Shown here piece after piece: positions 12,189-34,300 of a DNA stretch of 64,000 nucleotides. Position 1 is the stretch's first letter. Each line of letters starts with the position of its first letter. The stretch is taken from assembly GCA_004794655.1 (NCBI GenBank), contig SMMW01000070.1:464001-528000 (forward strand). The letters run 5' to 3'. A program made the translations under genes and the position numbers. Source of the stretch: Marisa cornuarietis. Lineage: Eukaryota; Mollusca; Gastropoda; Architaenioglossa; Ampullariidae. The notes under the pieces were generated by a model, which was given only the letters and a program-made list of their open reading frames with translations, was not told where the DNA came from and searched no databases.

Positions 12189-12765
12189 TCTCTCTTTCTC
12201 GCTCTCGCATATTCTAGACACTCCTCACATATATATATATATATATCCACCTCCGACTCCATGCATAGACATATCCAAACACACATGCGAGCACGCGCAC
12301 ACACAAACGCGTGCATGCATGGACGCTCATTGACACACTTGAACCACACACAGAACCCACAGAGTTCAAGGAGACATGTTCAACATTTAGTCTTAACTCG
12401 TGACACACTTCAATGACGCTACTCAGGGTGAGACTGACGTGCGGCGACTGATTACTAAATAAACTGGAAGAAAGCATCGTCTGTACAAACACCAGAAAGT
12501 CTACAAGTGTTGTCTACGCTACTTGGATGTGTGTACGTCTATGTGTTCTTTCGTGGAACTGATGTTTCTTGTTAAAGAACAATTGTGTCTACGCCTGTAA
12601 AGTTTATGAAGATTGTGAACTGGTAATACTAAAGGAGACAGTTTATATATTTATATTTCTCAAAAAAAGTTTATTAAGTGTTTGCCGTTTTAATTATGTT
12701 TAGCAGGATGAGTGCAAACTTTACGAGTCACGAAAACATAACAAGATTAACCGACAAGGTGTATA
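11923..12765. repeat. Dispersed repeat, copy B
   Basis: Shares ordered blocks with 6032-6535 (ACGTCGCTGACACAGTTCAT, GTGGAACTGATGTTTCTTG, AAAGAACAATT, GTAAAGTTTATGAAG, CACGAAAACATAACAAGATT). It is longer because GAAA-rich and (CA)n stretches sit in the middle (12000-12300). Confidence 0.65.
12111..12186. repeat. (CA)n microsatellite
   Basis: About 38 uninterrupted CA units, followed by TCTC, (AT)n and CA-rich sequence to about 12310. It sits inside dispersed repeat copy B. Confidence 0.97.
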
Positions 12766-13405
12766 TTCTTTAAATTAGATACGAAGTGTTTCATCAATTC
12801 ATTCCGTCGCCTTAGTTTTGAAATTCTCCCCATGTTACTGGTGACATTTTACTGATGAAATTCAGGGATGACCTTTTTCTACTCTGTAAAATCTGTAAAC
12901 TCTGTAAATAAGTCAACAAATTTTGTTATTTAAACCTTTTGACTCTAAACGTTAAGTTTTTTCCCCTATGTGTGTGTAAGCTTGAGTGTGTATAAGCTAA
13001 TAATTAAATGTCTTGTTATAAAATTATAGCGCATACAGTTATTTACCATATATACTACTTGATAGTGATCATAATCAACTGTGTGTAAGTAAACTTTACG
13101 ATGTTCGGGCAGCTAACGACGCATTTCTCGAAAACATTCGCATCGCTACGATACAGGTAACTTTATCTGTTTTTTTGCCAAAGGACAGACGCACTTTGCA
13201 GCAGCGTACAATGATGTTTTGAAGCATTAGGGTGTCTGTATTCTGCTTAGCTCTCAGAGGTGGCCTGGTGAAGTGGAAAATGAAATACAAAATTGACAGT
13301 CCAAAGGGCGTTTAATGAACTCTATTTGCGCCGGCAGTTCACAGACAAAGCATCTTAATGAAGCGTGATCTGTTATTGCTTCTTCTAACGCATACTACAT
13401 TTTAA

Positions 13406-13795
13406 AGGTCTACTCGCGTCAACTTTTTTCAAATCATTGATCTGAGTTCAAGATATTTGCCTCTTGTAATCCTAGTGCTTACTTACCTTTTGTTCTTGAC
13501 ATAGAATCCTGCAAAATTCATTATATACAAGTGAAGAACTCTGAAATTATGAATGTGCAAAGATACGTTTTCGTCATCAAGGCTACAGCCAACAGAAAAC
13601 CGAGGGCTATTTGCTAATTAGGTGTCCCCGTGGTCATTTGTGTCATAATAGACTTCATTCTGTGGATGACTAAGGTCGTAGACTTGATTCTCTTAAATGG
13701 AAGCTGAGCTATCGACTCTAAAGTTTGGAAATATTGAAGAGTACCATGTACTGACCTGACCATATATACCGGAAAAATTGCACCCTATTAGTCCT
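13406..13795. mobile_element. TTAA-flanked MITE, copy 1
   Basis: The ends AGGTCTACTCGCGTCAA (left) and AGGACTAATAGGGTGCAA (right, read inward) are related inverted repeats. TTAA stands directly outside both, at 13402-13405 and 13796-13799. It shares its end sequence with the elements at 17856 and 21269. A TTAA target fits piggyBac or Kolobok relatives; no coding sequence was seen. Confidence 0.55.
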
Positions 13796-13882
13796 TTAAT
13801 TACGTGTTTGTGATGACACTTGCATCTCCGGTGTTTTTATTTTAAACAGCGCTTTATTCCTACCGTCAAATATGCTTCTTCC

Positions 13883-13964
13883 TTGTCACTGAGAGGCTGA
13901 CGATTGGTGGTTCCTGGGCTTCATTGTCACTGGGAGGCTGCCGATTGTTCGTTCCTGGGGCTCG
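13883..13964. repeat. 41-bp duplication
   Basis: TTGTCACTGAGAGGCTGACG at 13883 and TTGTCACTGGGAGGCTGCCG at 13924, both followed by ATTG and GTTCCTGGG, form two tandem copies. Confidence 0.7.
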
Positions 13965-14281
13965 TCCACGCGAGACAAGATGCAAGGGTCTCCGACCAGA
14001 AGGTAGAGTTACAATGACACAAAAGACTAAACTACCTCATTTTACAGAAATGTTGGCATTAACTGTGGCTTGTGTCATGTTTCTTGAACATTATTTTCCA
14101 CGGCATTGACACTTGTCATAGATTCATGCACTGTGTTTGTTAAGGTTACATTTAGATTACGCGTGCCTGCATCTTTTAAAAATTACATTTGGTAGATGAG
14201 TAGCAGATCAAAGTCTTTACTTTCTTTGTATTTTTTCCATAATCTTACGGTATTGTCGTAACAAATATATAGATCGTTTGC

Positions 14282-14383
<102 letters not shown>

Positions 14384-15481
14384 CTTAGAAAGTTTTATCT
14401 CTCTATGTTAGAATGGTTAATTTTGTGTAGACTGCAGAAGAATTTAATTGTAGCGATAAGTTTTCATTTTTTCTGGAAATGAACTTAGATTTCTTTTAAA
14501 GGTTATTAAGTTCAGAACGGAAACATCTAACACCACTGCTAATTAGTTATGAAGACTCAATGACAAATATTTAACAGGCGTCTGTTTAAAATAAGCAAGA
14601 AAAATACTCTTCATCTTTTCAATCCTTCCTCTGTACCCGATTTTGCTATTTCCCCCTGTAACTTGCATCCACCTTTCTAAAGAGGCCTGTTCATCTGCGT
14701 GTGCGTGTCTGCCACAGTTTGGAGTGTTTGAAAAGGTGGATTCAAGGGAACGGTGAAAACGTGGTGGCCCCCTATTTAAATAAATGAACGTTCCCAAATG
14801 CTATATCCTCTCAGCTCTCCAACTGCTCGTTGCGCTGGCGTCGTCGACGTATCCATGTCCTTTGGTGGCGTCACAGACGACCCTTGTCTCTACCCACGGG
14901 TGTTCTTGAAAGCTTGTCTCTAGCAAGCGAAAGGGCGTTGTTCTCTCCGACCAAAGGCTATTGTCACGCCGTGAAAACCCAGTCATTTTAAAGAGGCAAA
15001 AATAGCTCAAAAGTCTGCCTTTTAAAATGAAACCTCCCTGGTAAACCTTTCATTAAAAGCCCCAAGAAGAGCATTCTTGATTTCCCAGCACGCACACACG
15101 CACAGTAGAGAGGTTTGAATGGGAGGCTATAAAGCATCTTCTCGATATTCTATGGTCAGAAAATAGGTTGTTAAATATCTATGCAATTTTTTCTAAGAAA
15201 GGAATAGCTGAGTTCGTTACAAAATACAGTTTCTCAAACTCTGACTGAACAAAGCCCCTGGATTTCTCGAGATACAGTCTTACAAACATCACCAGGCAGG
15301 GAAAGCCGTCAAACCTGTGACGTCACAGTTGTTCACAATAGGTATAATTAACATAGTATTATGGTCCCAGCTTGAAGGTTGTACCCTTGACACAGGTTGT
15401 ACCCTTGATAACGTAAATATCTGTGTACATTTTTATACCTCTTCCTGTACATGAAGATGGATGAACAGAGGGCTCTTACTT

Positions 15482-15595
15482 CCAGTCTATAAACATGGTA
15501 CCTGTACTAAACAGTATTTTATTATACAGTCTATAACTATGGTATCTGTACTCACTCTGTAAACATGGTACCTGTACTCAACAGTCTGTAAACCC
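15482..15595. repeat. Degenerate short tandem repeats
   Basis: CAGTCTATAAACATGGTACC, CAGTCTATAACTATGGTATC and CTCTGTAAACATGGTACC, each followed by TGTACT, are three to four imperfect units. Confidence 0.65.
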
Positions 15596-16199
15596 GCTAG
15601 CTTCCGTGACTTATATTCACTAACTTTGCTCAGCAGCCGAGAACGAAAGGATGTTCACTTTCTTTTATGAGTCTTTAACAGCACAGCACCAGCACCTCAA
15701 AATTCTAGCTTAATTTGCACCAGTTTATCTGCTAAATACATAACAAGTTTAAAATCAAGCCATTCAAGTAAGCAGATGCAAGCCTTTCCTGTACCTCTTT
15801 TTATCGTAACTCCAATCTCTAAGCGAGAACAAAAGCAAACGTTACTGAATTTCTGTAGCGGTTTCAAGTAACCCAAATTTTACCTTTACTACTATATTTT
15901 CGAGAATCACATTCGTGAAGTAACCAGTGCTAAATTTGTGACCTGCCTGAGAAAAAATAACAGTCCATTTATACGAAGCAAGCAGCAGGAGTTTGTTGGC
16001 CGAGACATTTTATTGTCATAGTATTCAACGGGCAAAGTTTAATCGCGTCTATAATTGCGTCTTTCCTTGGTTCGACTTTTTAACGATTATCACTTTAAAA
16101 AAAGAAGAAAGAAAGTATTGGCATCGAAATCTATGTTGTCGTGGAGTTGCAGTTTCATGCGAACGTAAAAAAAAAAAAAAAGAAGTAGGCCAGGACCCC

Positions 16200-16346
16200 T
16201 GCCGTCATTACTGCGCATGCGCAGAAGGCGAGCGGCGGGTGTCCCGTTATCAGACATTTGAGTTTAGACTCGTACTGAGCAGATTCGCGTCTGCACAGAG
16301 TGAACAAGGTGTCCTCCTAATTGTAGCCAGTTCAGCGTGGTGTAAG
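16200..16346 (+). promoter_or_regulatory. Probable promoter/5'UTR of the carbonic anhydrase, with NRF-1-like palindrome
   Basis: The stretch just before the proposed first exon is richer in CpG than its surroundings and contains the palindrome TGCGCATGCGCA at 16212-16223, the classic NRF-1 recognition sequence. Its position about 125 bases before the ATG fits a 5'UTR or core promoter. No TATA box was recognised. The assignment depends on exon 1 being correct. Confidence 0.35.
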
Positions 16347-26843
<10,497 letters not shown>

Positions 26844-28354
26844 GTCTCGCGCAGAATGCTATGACATCATAAAGGCGATTGATCATCTTTCCCTTCACAA
26901 AGCAAAGACGTCAGATTCCCATTGTAAACTGTGATAATGCTATACGTGCATACATAATTAGTCTGATTAGTGCACAATCAAAGAATAGGAAAGGTCAGAT
27001 GACTTCAGCTCAGACCTTATTTAAAATATGATCTCAGAATTAATATATATCTAACTTATAAATTACTCAAAATACAATTTCCCAGTTAAAAAAAATCAAT
27101 CTCCATCTTTGTGCATATAATCTAATGTTCCCTCTTGTTTTATTGTAGTCCCTTAAATTATGTTGTAATTTAGAGCTTTAGTTGTTCCTTTTTAAATCGA
27201 GGGTTAGTTTTTTTCTTAAAAAAAAAAACTTGTAATGAAAGATTTGTCATCTCTCTCTCTATGCAAAACTCCCCTTTTTTATCATTTCTTTTCAAACTTA
27301 GATTTCTCTTCTGTTTCTCTCTCTATATATATATATCTTGACGAAAAGAGGAACATTTGAAAAAAATTGTATGGATGCAAATATAAAATTGTATTAAAAT
27401 TCCACCTTTTAGCAGTCCTTGCATACTAAAACTGGTATTCCAGAGCCAAGAAGATCTCCGCGAATCCCAAGACTATAAATAATGTTCGTGCTTTGTGTTT
27501 TGTACATTGTTCCAAAGACTTTATATAATATATAATCTTTGGTTATACGTAACTGAGTCATGTCACTCTCTAGATCATTCTACACGTCTTTGGTGTCGAG
27601 GTTTCTGCTAGGAGCTAACTCTGTCTTTTTTTAAGCCGATCCCCGACAAATTTTCGTTGGAGTGTATTGCAATCTTCGGCTGCTGTAGACTTTTCTTTCC
27701 TTTGTCCTCACATAGCGCCCGGGACTCGCTATGCACTCTGTGCTATATATTGACCTGAGTTTGACTTGAAGTCTATTTGCATTCGACGCAGCTGTCTGTC
27801 ACATTTCCTGCAGTAAATATATACATGTCCTTGGCGTCCTTGTTGACTCTTCATGATTCTCTCAATGTCTAACCGGGTACAGCGACCAGCAGTTGTTCTC
27901 TAAAGCGCTTCTTTCTGGAGGCTCCGCACGAGAGTTAATGTTTCAACAACTGATCAAGGAGTCGTTCTGTTTGTTGTACGGTTTTTGATGTAAAGTTATG
28001 TTTTGGGGAAAATTTTATAAAAACAAAATGTTATTTTACGATAGAAGACGGCCAGGAAATACTGAAGTGGATTAAAGATCAGTGAAATTGATATGAAGGC
28101 TTCGAAGTTTCATTAATTATCTGGTACTTCGTCTATTATGTTTATAAAATTTTTCAAAACTAGCTCTCGCATTCCAACTAGAGAGATAGAGATGGTGCCA
28201 ATTGTCACCAAACCGAACATAAAAGATCTCCATCATTTAAAGAAAAAAAGAGAATTGAAAAAGAAAGCGATAGAAATCTGTATAGTAGTTATACATTATA
28301 ACTAGTACAAAGAATATAATATTTCACATGTGTGTGAATACGTATACATATTTA

Positions 28355-28358
<4 letters not shown>

Positions 28359-28421
<63 letters not shown>
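28359..28421. repeat. (TG)n microsatellite
   Basis: About 31 TG units in the probable 3'UTR or downstream region of the carbonic anhydrase. Confidence 0.97.
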
Positions 28422-28422
<1 letters not shown>

Positions 28423-28609
28423 TTACTGCACGTTGGTATGAATGCAACTTTGTATATCTTGATCCAATCCCAGTGAAAGATTATGTAACTATGTCCAGCG
28501 CTACTTATGAACCTTCCATAATGTCATACCATTATCTTTAGGCGTTTTATAAGTACCAAAATATGCATACTTTATGTACTCGGCGTTTACTTTATCCTAC
28601 TAATCTATA

Positions 28610-28615
28610 AATAAA
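28610..28615 (+). terminator. Candidate poly(A) signal of the carbonic anhydrase
   Basis: AATAAA followed within about 20 bases by a GT-rich tract (TTGTTTGTTGTTGTTGG). It would give a 3'UTR of about 1.8 kb in AT-rich sequence with no other gene. Nearer, weaker signals may be used instead. Confidence 0.3.
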
Positions 28616-29099
28616 TATTTTCTTTCAAAAATTGTTTGTTGTTGTTGGAGCGATTTGCGTTGTTAGACAAGTGAAGTGGATAAAAGCGCAGTGACTTATA
28701 GGTTTTGAATATCCTTCATCATTGATCCTGTTTACTGTATAATAGCATAAGAAAGACTTTTTTAAATGAAAGAGAGCTCGAGATGTCAGATACAATCTGA
28801 TCTAATAAAATTAGATAAAATAAAAAAAATAATAAAAGTCATCGGTTAACGAAAACCCCGGCAACACATTGCCAACTAACAAATGATGCTTGAAATAAGC
28901 ATGACTTGTCACATCCTGCGATAAAATACACAGCCGACAAGAGCTGCATGGGGATCGATGATTATGAGGGGCCTTACAGGATTAAGCCAATAACTGATGT
29001 TCATTTAAAATATATTGAGATCAAACGTACGCTCAGGGTTGTCGTGAACACGTTAACAAGTAATAAATAAAATAATTCTATTTTATTAATTCTTCTCAG

Positions 29100-29535
29100 C
29101 ACATCAAGATCCACATCTTTCATACGAACGTAAAATCTGTCCTTCTGTTGGGTCTGAGACATGGCGTGTGACAAACACCATCACCAACAAGATTCAAACA
29201 TTCATCAACAGATGTCTGCGCCACATTTTCAACATCAGATGGCCTGAGAAGATCCCCAGAAACCTGCCAGCCAAGACATCAAGAAGCGAAAGTGAGGCTG
29301 GATCGCTCACACCTTGCGAAGGCCAGCCGTAAATCTAACAAGACAAGCTCTGGACTGGAACCCACAGGGGAGGCGCAGGGTTGGGAGACCCAGACAGACG
29401 TGGAGAAGATCGGTCCACGGCGAGGCGGAGGTATCTGGAATGACATGGACCCAACTGGGGAGGGAGGCCCAAAACCGGGTTCGCTGGCGTGGTGTAGTTG
29501 CGGACTATGCTCCACTGGGGGCGAAAAGGAATAAG
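29100..29535 (+). pseudogene. RTE-type LINE ORF 3' end
   Basis: The plus strand encodes LGSETWRVTNTITNKIQTFI, NRCLRHIFNIRWP, then after frame changes RQALDWNPQGRRRVGRPR, TWRR, and NRVRWRGVVADYAPLG. This is the C-terminal end of RTE-like ORFs (GSETW...IRWPD...GRP..TWRR...W). Frame breaks show decay. Confidence 0.8.
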
Positions 29536-29770
29536 AAGAAGATTTTATTAATTCTAGTTGAGCATTTTCTTTACACTAAATCGGTTTTTCAAAATTAAAG
29601 GCGCCATATTCCGTTTCGCCCACCTCTTCCGTACATCACTGATCAACGCGTACGTGCTGTAACAGCAACCGTTAAAAAAATTATTAATTCGACTTACAGA
29701 TCCAAACTCTAGCCTAATCGACTCGGTAGAAAACAACGGAGGATGTCAGGCTTCATTAGCTGTAACTGTA

Positions 29771-30040
29771 GCTGTATTTATGAAGCGAGTATAAATCGTT
29801 GCCCTGGGGCAATATGAGGAACTTAAGGAAAGGCATCTTGTTTCCGAAGTTATAAAGTGGTGTCCAGACCAGGTGTTGTTTTACCCCTGGATATTAAGTG
29901 GTCGCAAGGGTGCCATGGGGTAAAGAAACACGACTTAGTGGCCGCGGGCTCTTTATACTTCGGAAACCTATAGCGCTTTAATTCTTGAATTCCCGGTGTT
30001 TGCACTGGAGAAACGACACAACCTCGCTTTATAACTGTGG
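29771..30040. repeat. Nested inverted repeats (foldback element)
   Basis: The inner pair TTTCCGAAGTTATAAAG (29841-29857) and CTTTATACTTCGGAAA (29951-29966) encloses a second pair around TTTACCCC/GGGGTAAA (29872-29932). An outer pair TTATGAAGCGAG/CTCGCTTTATAA lies at 29778-29789 and 30023-30034. The arrangement looks like a foldback or MITE inserted in another. Confidence 0.5.
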
Positions 30041-30149
30041 CCCCTGATGATCGCTATAGTGGAGTGGCGTTATGGGGCGCCTGCAATTACCGTTACGCCA
30101 CTATTTCACAAATTACTACAAATTCTCTTATAAAACCACAGACTATAAC

Positions 30150-30212
30150 TACATCATCATCATCATCATCATCGTCGTCGATCATCGATCATCGATCATC
30201 ATCATCAGAAAA
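30150..30212. repeat. (ATC)n/(GTC)n microsatellite
   Basis: CATCAT units, then CGTCGTC and GATCATCGATCATC units. Confidence 0.9.
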
Positions 30213-30719
30213 GAATAAGCCGCAGCGATAGCAATTTCCTGTCTGTACCTCAGTCGATCATTAATGAGTCAATTGAGAAACGGCAGTTTAGCGAGAACGC
30301 TTGTAGTGTAATCACAGAGGCTGCGACATAATAGATGAGACTGGAAAGTGGTCGTCACCACTTTCGCTGGTCGAGTCGGCACAACCAGCATCCGGCGGTC
30401 GAGTTTTTCAGACGGAAAACAATATCAAGTAATAAAATCACTGGCAGAACTTTGATTTTGGGGAACTCGTGACGTTATAGGCCGGTCTATGTTATTTTGT
30501 CAGAGGTTTGGGGTAGGGTTAGGGTTTAGGTTTGGGTTATAGGTTTAGGTTTAGTTTATTAGGTACATTTGGGCAATTGAGTGGAGCGAGCAGACAACAA
30601 ATGCCGCGAGCCATTTGTGTTATGGCCGTCGCGAGTTCCCCCATATCAAAGCTGTACCAAATCACTAAACTCAATTTACTTCGTCCTCCTGTGCTCTAAT
30701 CACCTGTGTGAAGAACAAT

Positions 30720-30860
30720 TCCCGTCGTGAAGCAAAACTTGGAACGCGAAGCCGCAGACGAACTGAAATCGTGATGTAAATATAACTTCCGGAAAAGCAA
30801 TGGCGGCAAGCGTATCGCTACTTGCAATGTTTACGTAGAAACATGGCGTTTGTAATGTTT
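30720..30860 (+). promoter_or_regulatory. Probable CENPJ promoter region with ETS and YY1 motifs
   Basis: ACTTCCGGA at 30785-30793 is an ETS-type site, and CAATGGCGG at 30798-30806 is YY1-like; a further ATGGCG lies near 30843. Such pairs mark TATA-less housekeeping promoters. The site is about 500 bases before the proposed CENPJ start codon, leaving room for a 5'UTR. Transcription start is inferred only. Confidence 0.35.
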
Positions 30861-31304
30861 TTATCATAAGATATAGCATTAGTCATGATATCTGAGTCAA
30901 CACATGTAGGGACTAGATGAAAGAAATTAAATATGGCGAAAAAAATTGAATCTGAAGTAAATCTTTATGAAACATTTGCTGCCAACAGTTGAGTTGGTGT
31001 CATGTAGTAACTTGTTTCGGTATTCGTGTTGATGGATGAGAGAAAGTGTCAGACGAATGCAAAGATTTAGAAACATTCTGCTGACCGTGGACTGATGTGA
31101 CTCCGTTAAAAGAGAAACCATGTGCCAGTTTGGGTGCAAGCACTCGATAGCAAGAGACACCCAGTTCGACCAGTAGTGTTCGAGTCCTAAAAAATCGACT
31201 AGATTCAATTGGATATCCTGTTTAGGCCAATCGGCATTACTGCAAAAGTGGAGAGTCAACTAGATCACGATGCTGAATAAAAGAATACAGTAAATAAATC
31301 TGAG

Positions 31305-34300
31305 ATGGCTATGGGAAGTCGAACCGGGAAGGATCCTGCCATGTTTACAAATGATGCTAATGATCTGGCCAGCTTCACATTACCAGATCCAGGTGGTATG
31401 TCAAGTCTCATTGCATCTTTCGGAGGCCTGATCATCTTTGTATTTTAGACTGTTACTTCTGACTTTGCATAATAAGTATTAAACATCTGCCTGCATCTTG
31501 ATTTCTGCAGTAATCCTATATCAAGAACATAAAACAGGCAATGTGACTCCTATTTTTGCAGTAGATTCTCATGGCATTATTACTAGAATATCTTCCTGTA
31601 AATTTACAGAATAGCATATGAAAGTTTCAGCAGATCAGTAAGAGATTTGTTTATTTTTGCTAGCTAACATTACCATGGACATTCTGGAGCAGCAACAGGC
31701 TAAGGAGCAGGCACGGCTGCTGCATCGTTTCCGTGAACTCCGTCAGTGGCAGCAAAAACAACAGGATCAGCTGATGCAGCAGCAGCAGCTACAGCTTGAA
31801 GTGCTGCGTGAAGAGCAGCTTCGTGTGCAGATGCTCATTGCTTCACAGCGAGGGGCCCAGTGGGGTGATGGGAGAGGTCTGTACTTTACCTATGCCCGTA
31901 GGTGAAAGTGGAATCTTTATTCTTCATTTTTGTGAGATTTATTCACAAGATATTACAACAATAGTCAGCATTTTTTTCTTTGCTGCCAACATTATCAATG
32001 TTATGCAGAATATAGCAAATGAGATTTCTGTAAATTTGCCTTTTTTAAAATAGTAAACATAATTTCTTTTACTTTTAGTTGTTGGAGAGTATGATGTTGT
32101 AGGCTTTTTTCAGAACTAGCTTCTCTATTAGAGCAGTGCCCAGCTCTTGTCTTCTGTTTCTTTTTTTTTTCTTAACCATATACGAGGTCAAGTATCCATT
32201 CAACAGCCAGGTCAATTGGGGGAACTACACTGCATTACATGGGTATTGGACTGGCTAGAGTGCATGCCTCCAGCTTTCGACATTCATGCTCTGACCACTT
32301 GTGATAATGATTCTTAAAAAAAAATGTAGTTACTTAAAAATAATCCTCAGACTGTACCTGTTTTTAGTGAAAATTGACATTAATACTTTTCATATAGTGA
32401 CCAGAGCAGAAGGGTTTCACAAGCCCTCACCACTGCTGATGACACCGCCTCATCGTGCAAGAAGAGGTGTTGGTATTGGAGCAGAGCTTGCCAAAACTAT
32501 AATGACAGTCTCCACAGACAGTGGCTTAGTCACCTCAATGGGGGACACACTGGAACAGCCCCAGGTTAGTAGATCTCTTCAATTTAGTTGCTTGCCTTGT
32601 TTTTTTGTTTGTTTTTTTTAACCCTTGTACCAATAATGTCTTAGTAGCTGCTTTTAGGGTCTTTCTAGTTTTCCAGCAGATCTTTAGTAGGGTTTGGATT
32701 CTTTCTTAAATTCACTGAATTATAAATAAATTCATATGCAACCCACAGAAACTTGAGAAAATAACAAACTTTTTGCATGTCTCTTTCATAATGTGTCTGA
32801 TACTTAATTGCTGTTCTTGATATGATGTTGACTGAAATGTTGTAGAAATTAATTCATTTTGCCTAGCTTTCTTTCAATGGTGACATCTTTGAAAAGAAGC
32901 CAAGTAAATAATTGACTAAAACAAGATGTTGGATACCAAGGATGTTTTGACATTCATAACTAATGTTTAAATGACGTAGGAAATGTAAACTTTTCTGTTT
33001 GCAGCTTGTGTCACAAAACCAAAAATCCAGTTTTATTCCAGATATTACAAATTAGAAATCAGCTTTCTTTCGCCACAAGCTGTTGAACAAATTTCCATAG
33101 ATCATTATTTTGTATCTTTCTTCTTGTAGGATTCTCTGCCAAAGCCCATCATGTATCCAGTCTCTCCATCCAATGATGAAGACAAATATACAAACCCAGA
33201 ACTGTTCAGCAATCCTGGCTCTCAAGGTGATGAGCTTCAGTCATTGGATGAGCAGTGTCGGTATGTGGATCATACTGATGGTGGATCAGATGCCAGTAGT
33301 GACAGTTTTATCCTTCCCCCTGTGCCGCCAGACCCAAAGCTGGCACGACTAGCCACTTTGGGCCATGGGGGAGACAATTTGTCAACTTCTCTAATCACCT
33401 TACAGGCACTCCTCAACAATGCTGCACCAAACTTTTTGCAGCAGGTAAATTTGAACTAAAATGCTTTTGTTTTTTCTCAGCAAAGAACAAATGTAAATTT
33501 AGAAAATGCACAATAGCAGGAGAAATTCAGAGCTCTCATCTTTTAAAAGAAAAGTACCAGAAATGGAGTTACCAACAATGTCTCTTCCATGACTATGCTA
33601 TAAATAAAACACACCACAATCTAATCTACAGAATATTTAATAAAATGGCAGTGATATACAACAGACAGAGTTGTATGCCATGGCACAGATCAGAAGGTAT
33701 CAGAAACTAATTAACTCTACCTGGAATGAAAGCATAATGATGTATTCCACAACATTATAACAAAATAACATGAAGAAGATTATGTCAGTTACCAAATTAA
33801 TGTGCAGTATAAATTGAAGCACTTCATTTCATATTAAAGAAGAGCTTGTTTGCTGAAAGCTTTTTGGTTTATTACAATATTTGTTGCAAGTGCTCTATGT
33901 TAAAAGCACATTCATTCTATTACATGTTGGAAATTTTCCACTGTGTTCACTGGATGTCAGGTGCTGGGACTCCTGCCCAAAGAACAACAGGCACTGCTCC
34001 ATGAACGGCAGCAGGCAGTGGTGGAGGAGTCTGCATCGCCAACCTTCTCGCCTGTCCACAATGCTAGTATTGCTCAACAGCCAGCTAGAGCCTTTTCTTT
34101 GACCTCAGCTGCCACTGAACAGCCATCACTTCCTGCCACAATATCCTCAAAATCTGCATCTCAGTCTGAGCATCATCTTCAGGGACACTGGGAGCAGCCT
34201 CTGCTGTCAGATAAACATCCATTTCATCAAGCCCAGCTGTTCGACAGACAGCCATTCCATCAGCCCCCACTACAGCAAGGCCAGAGAACTGAACTGCGGT

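Noticed and set aside
30510..30560. Telomere-like TTAGGG/TTTAGG run (also near 26467)
   Set aside because: Only a few imperfect units; ordinary chance or a short interstitial tract, not a telomere.
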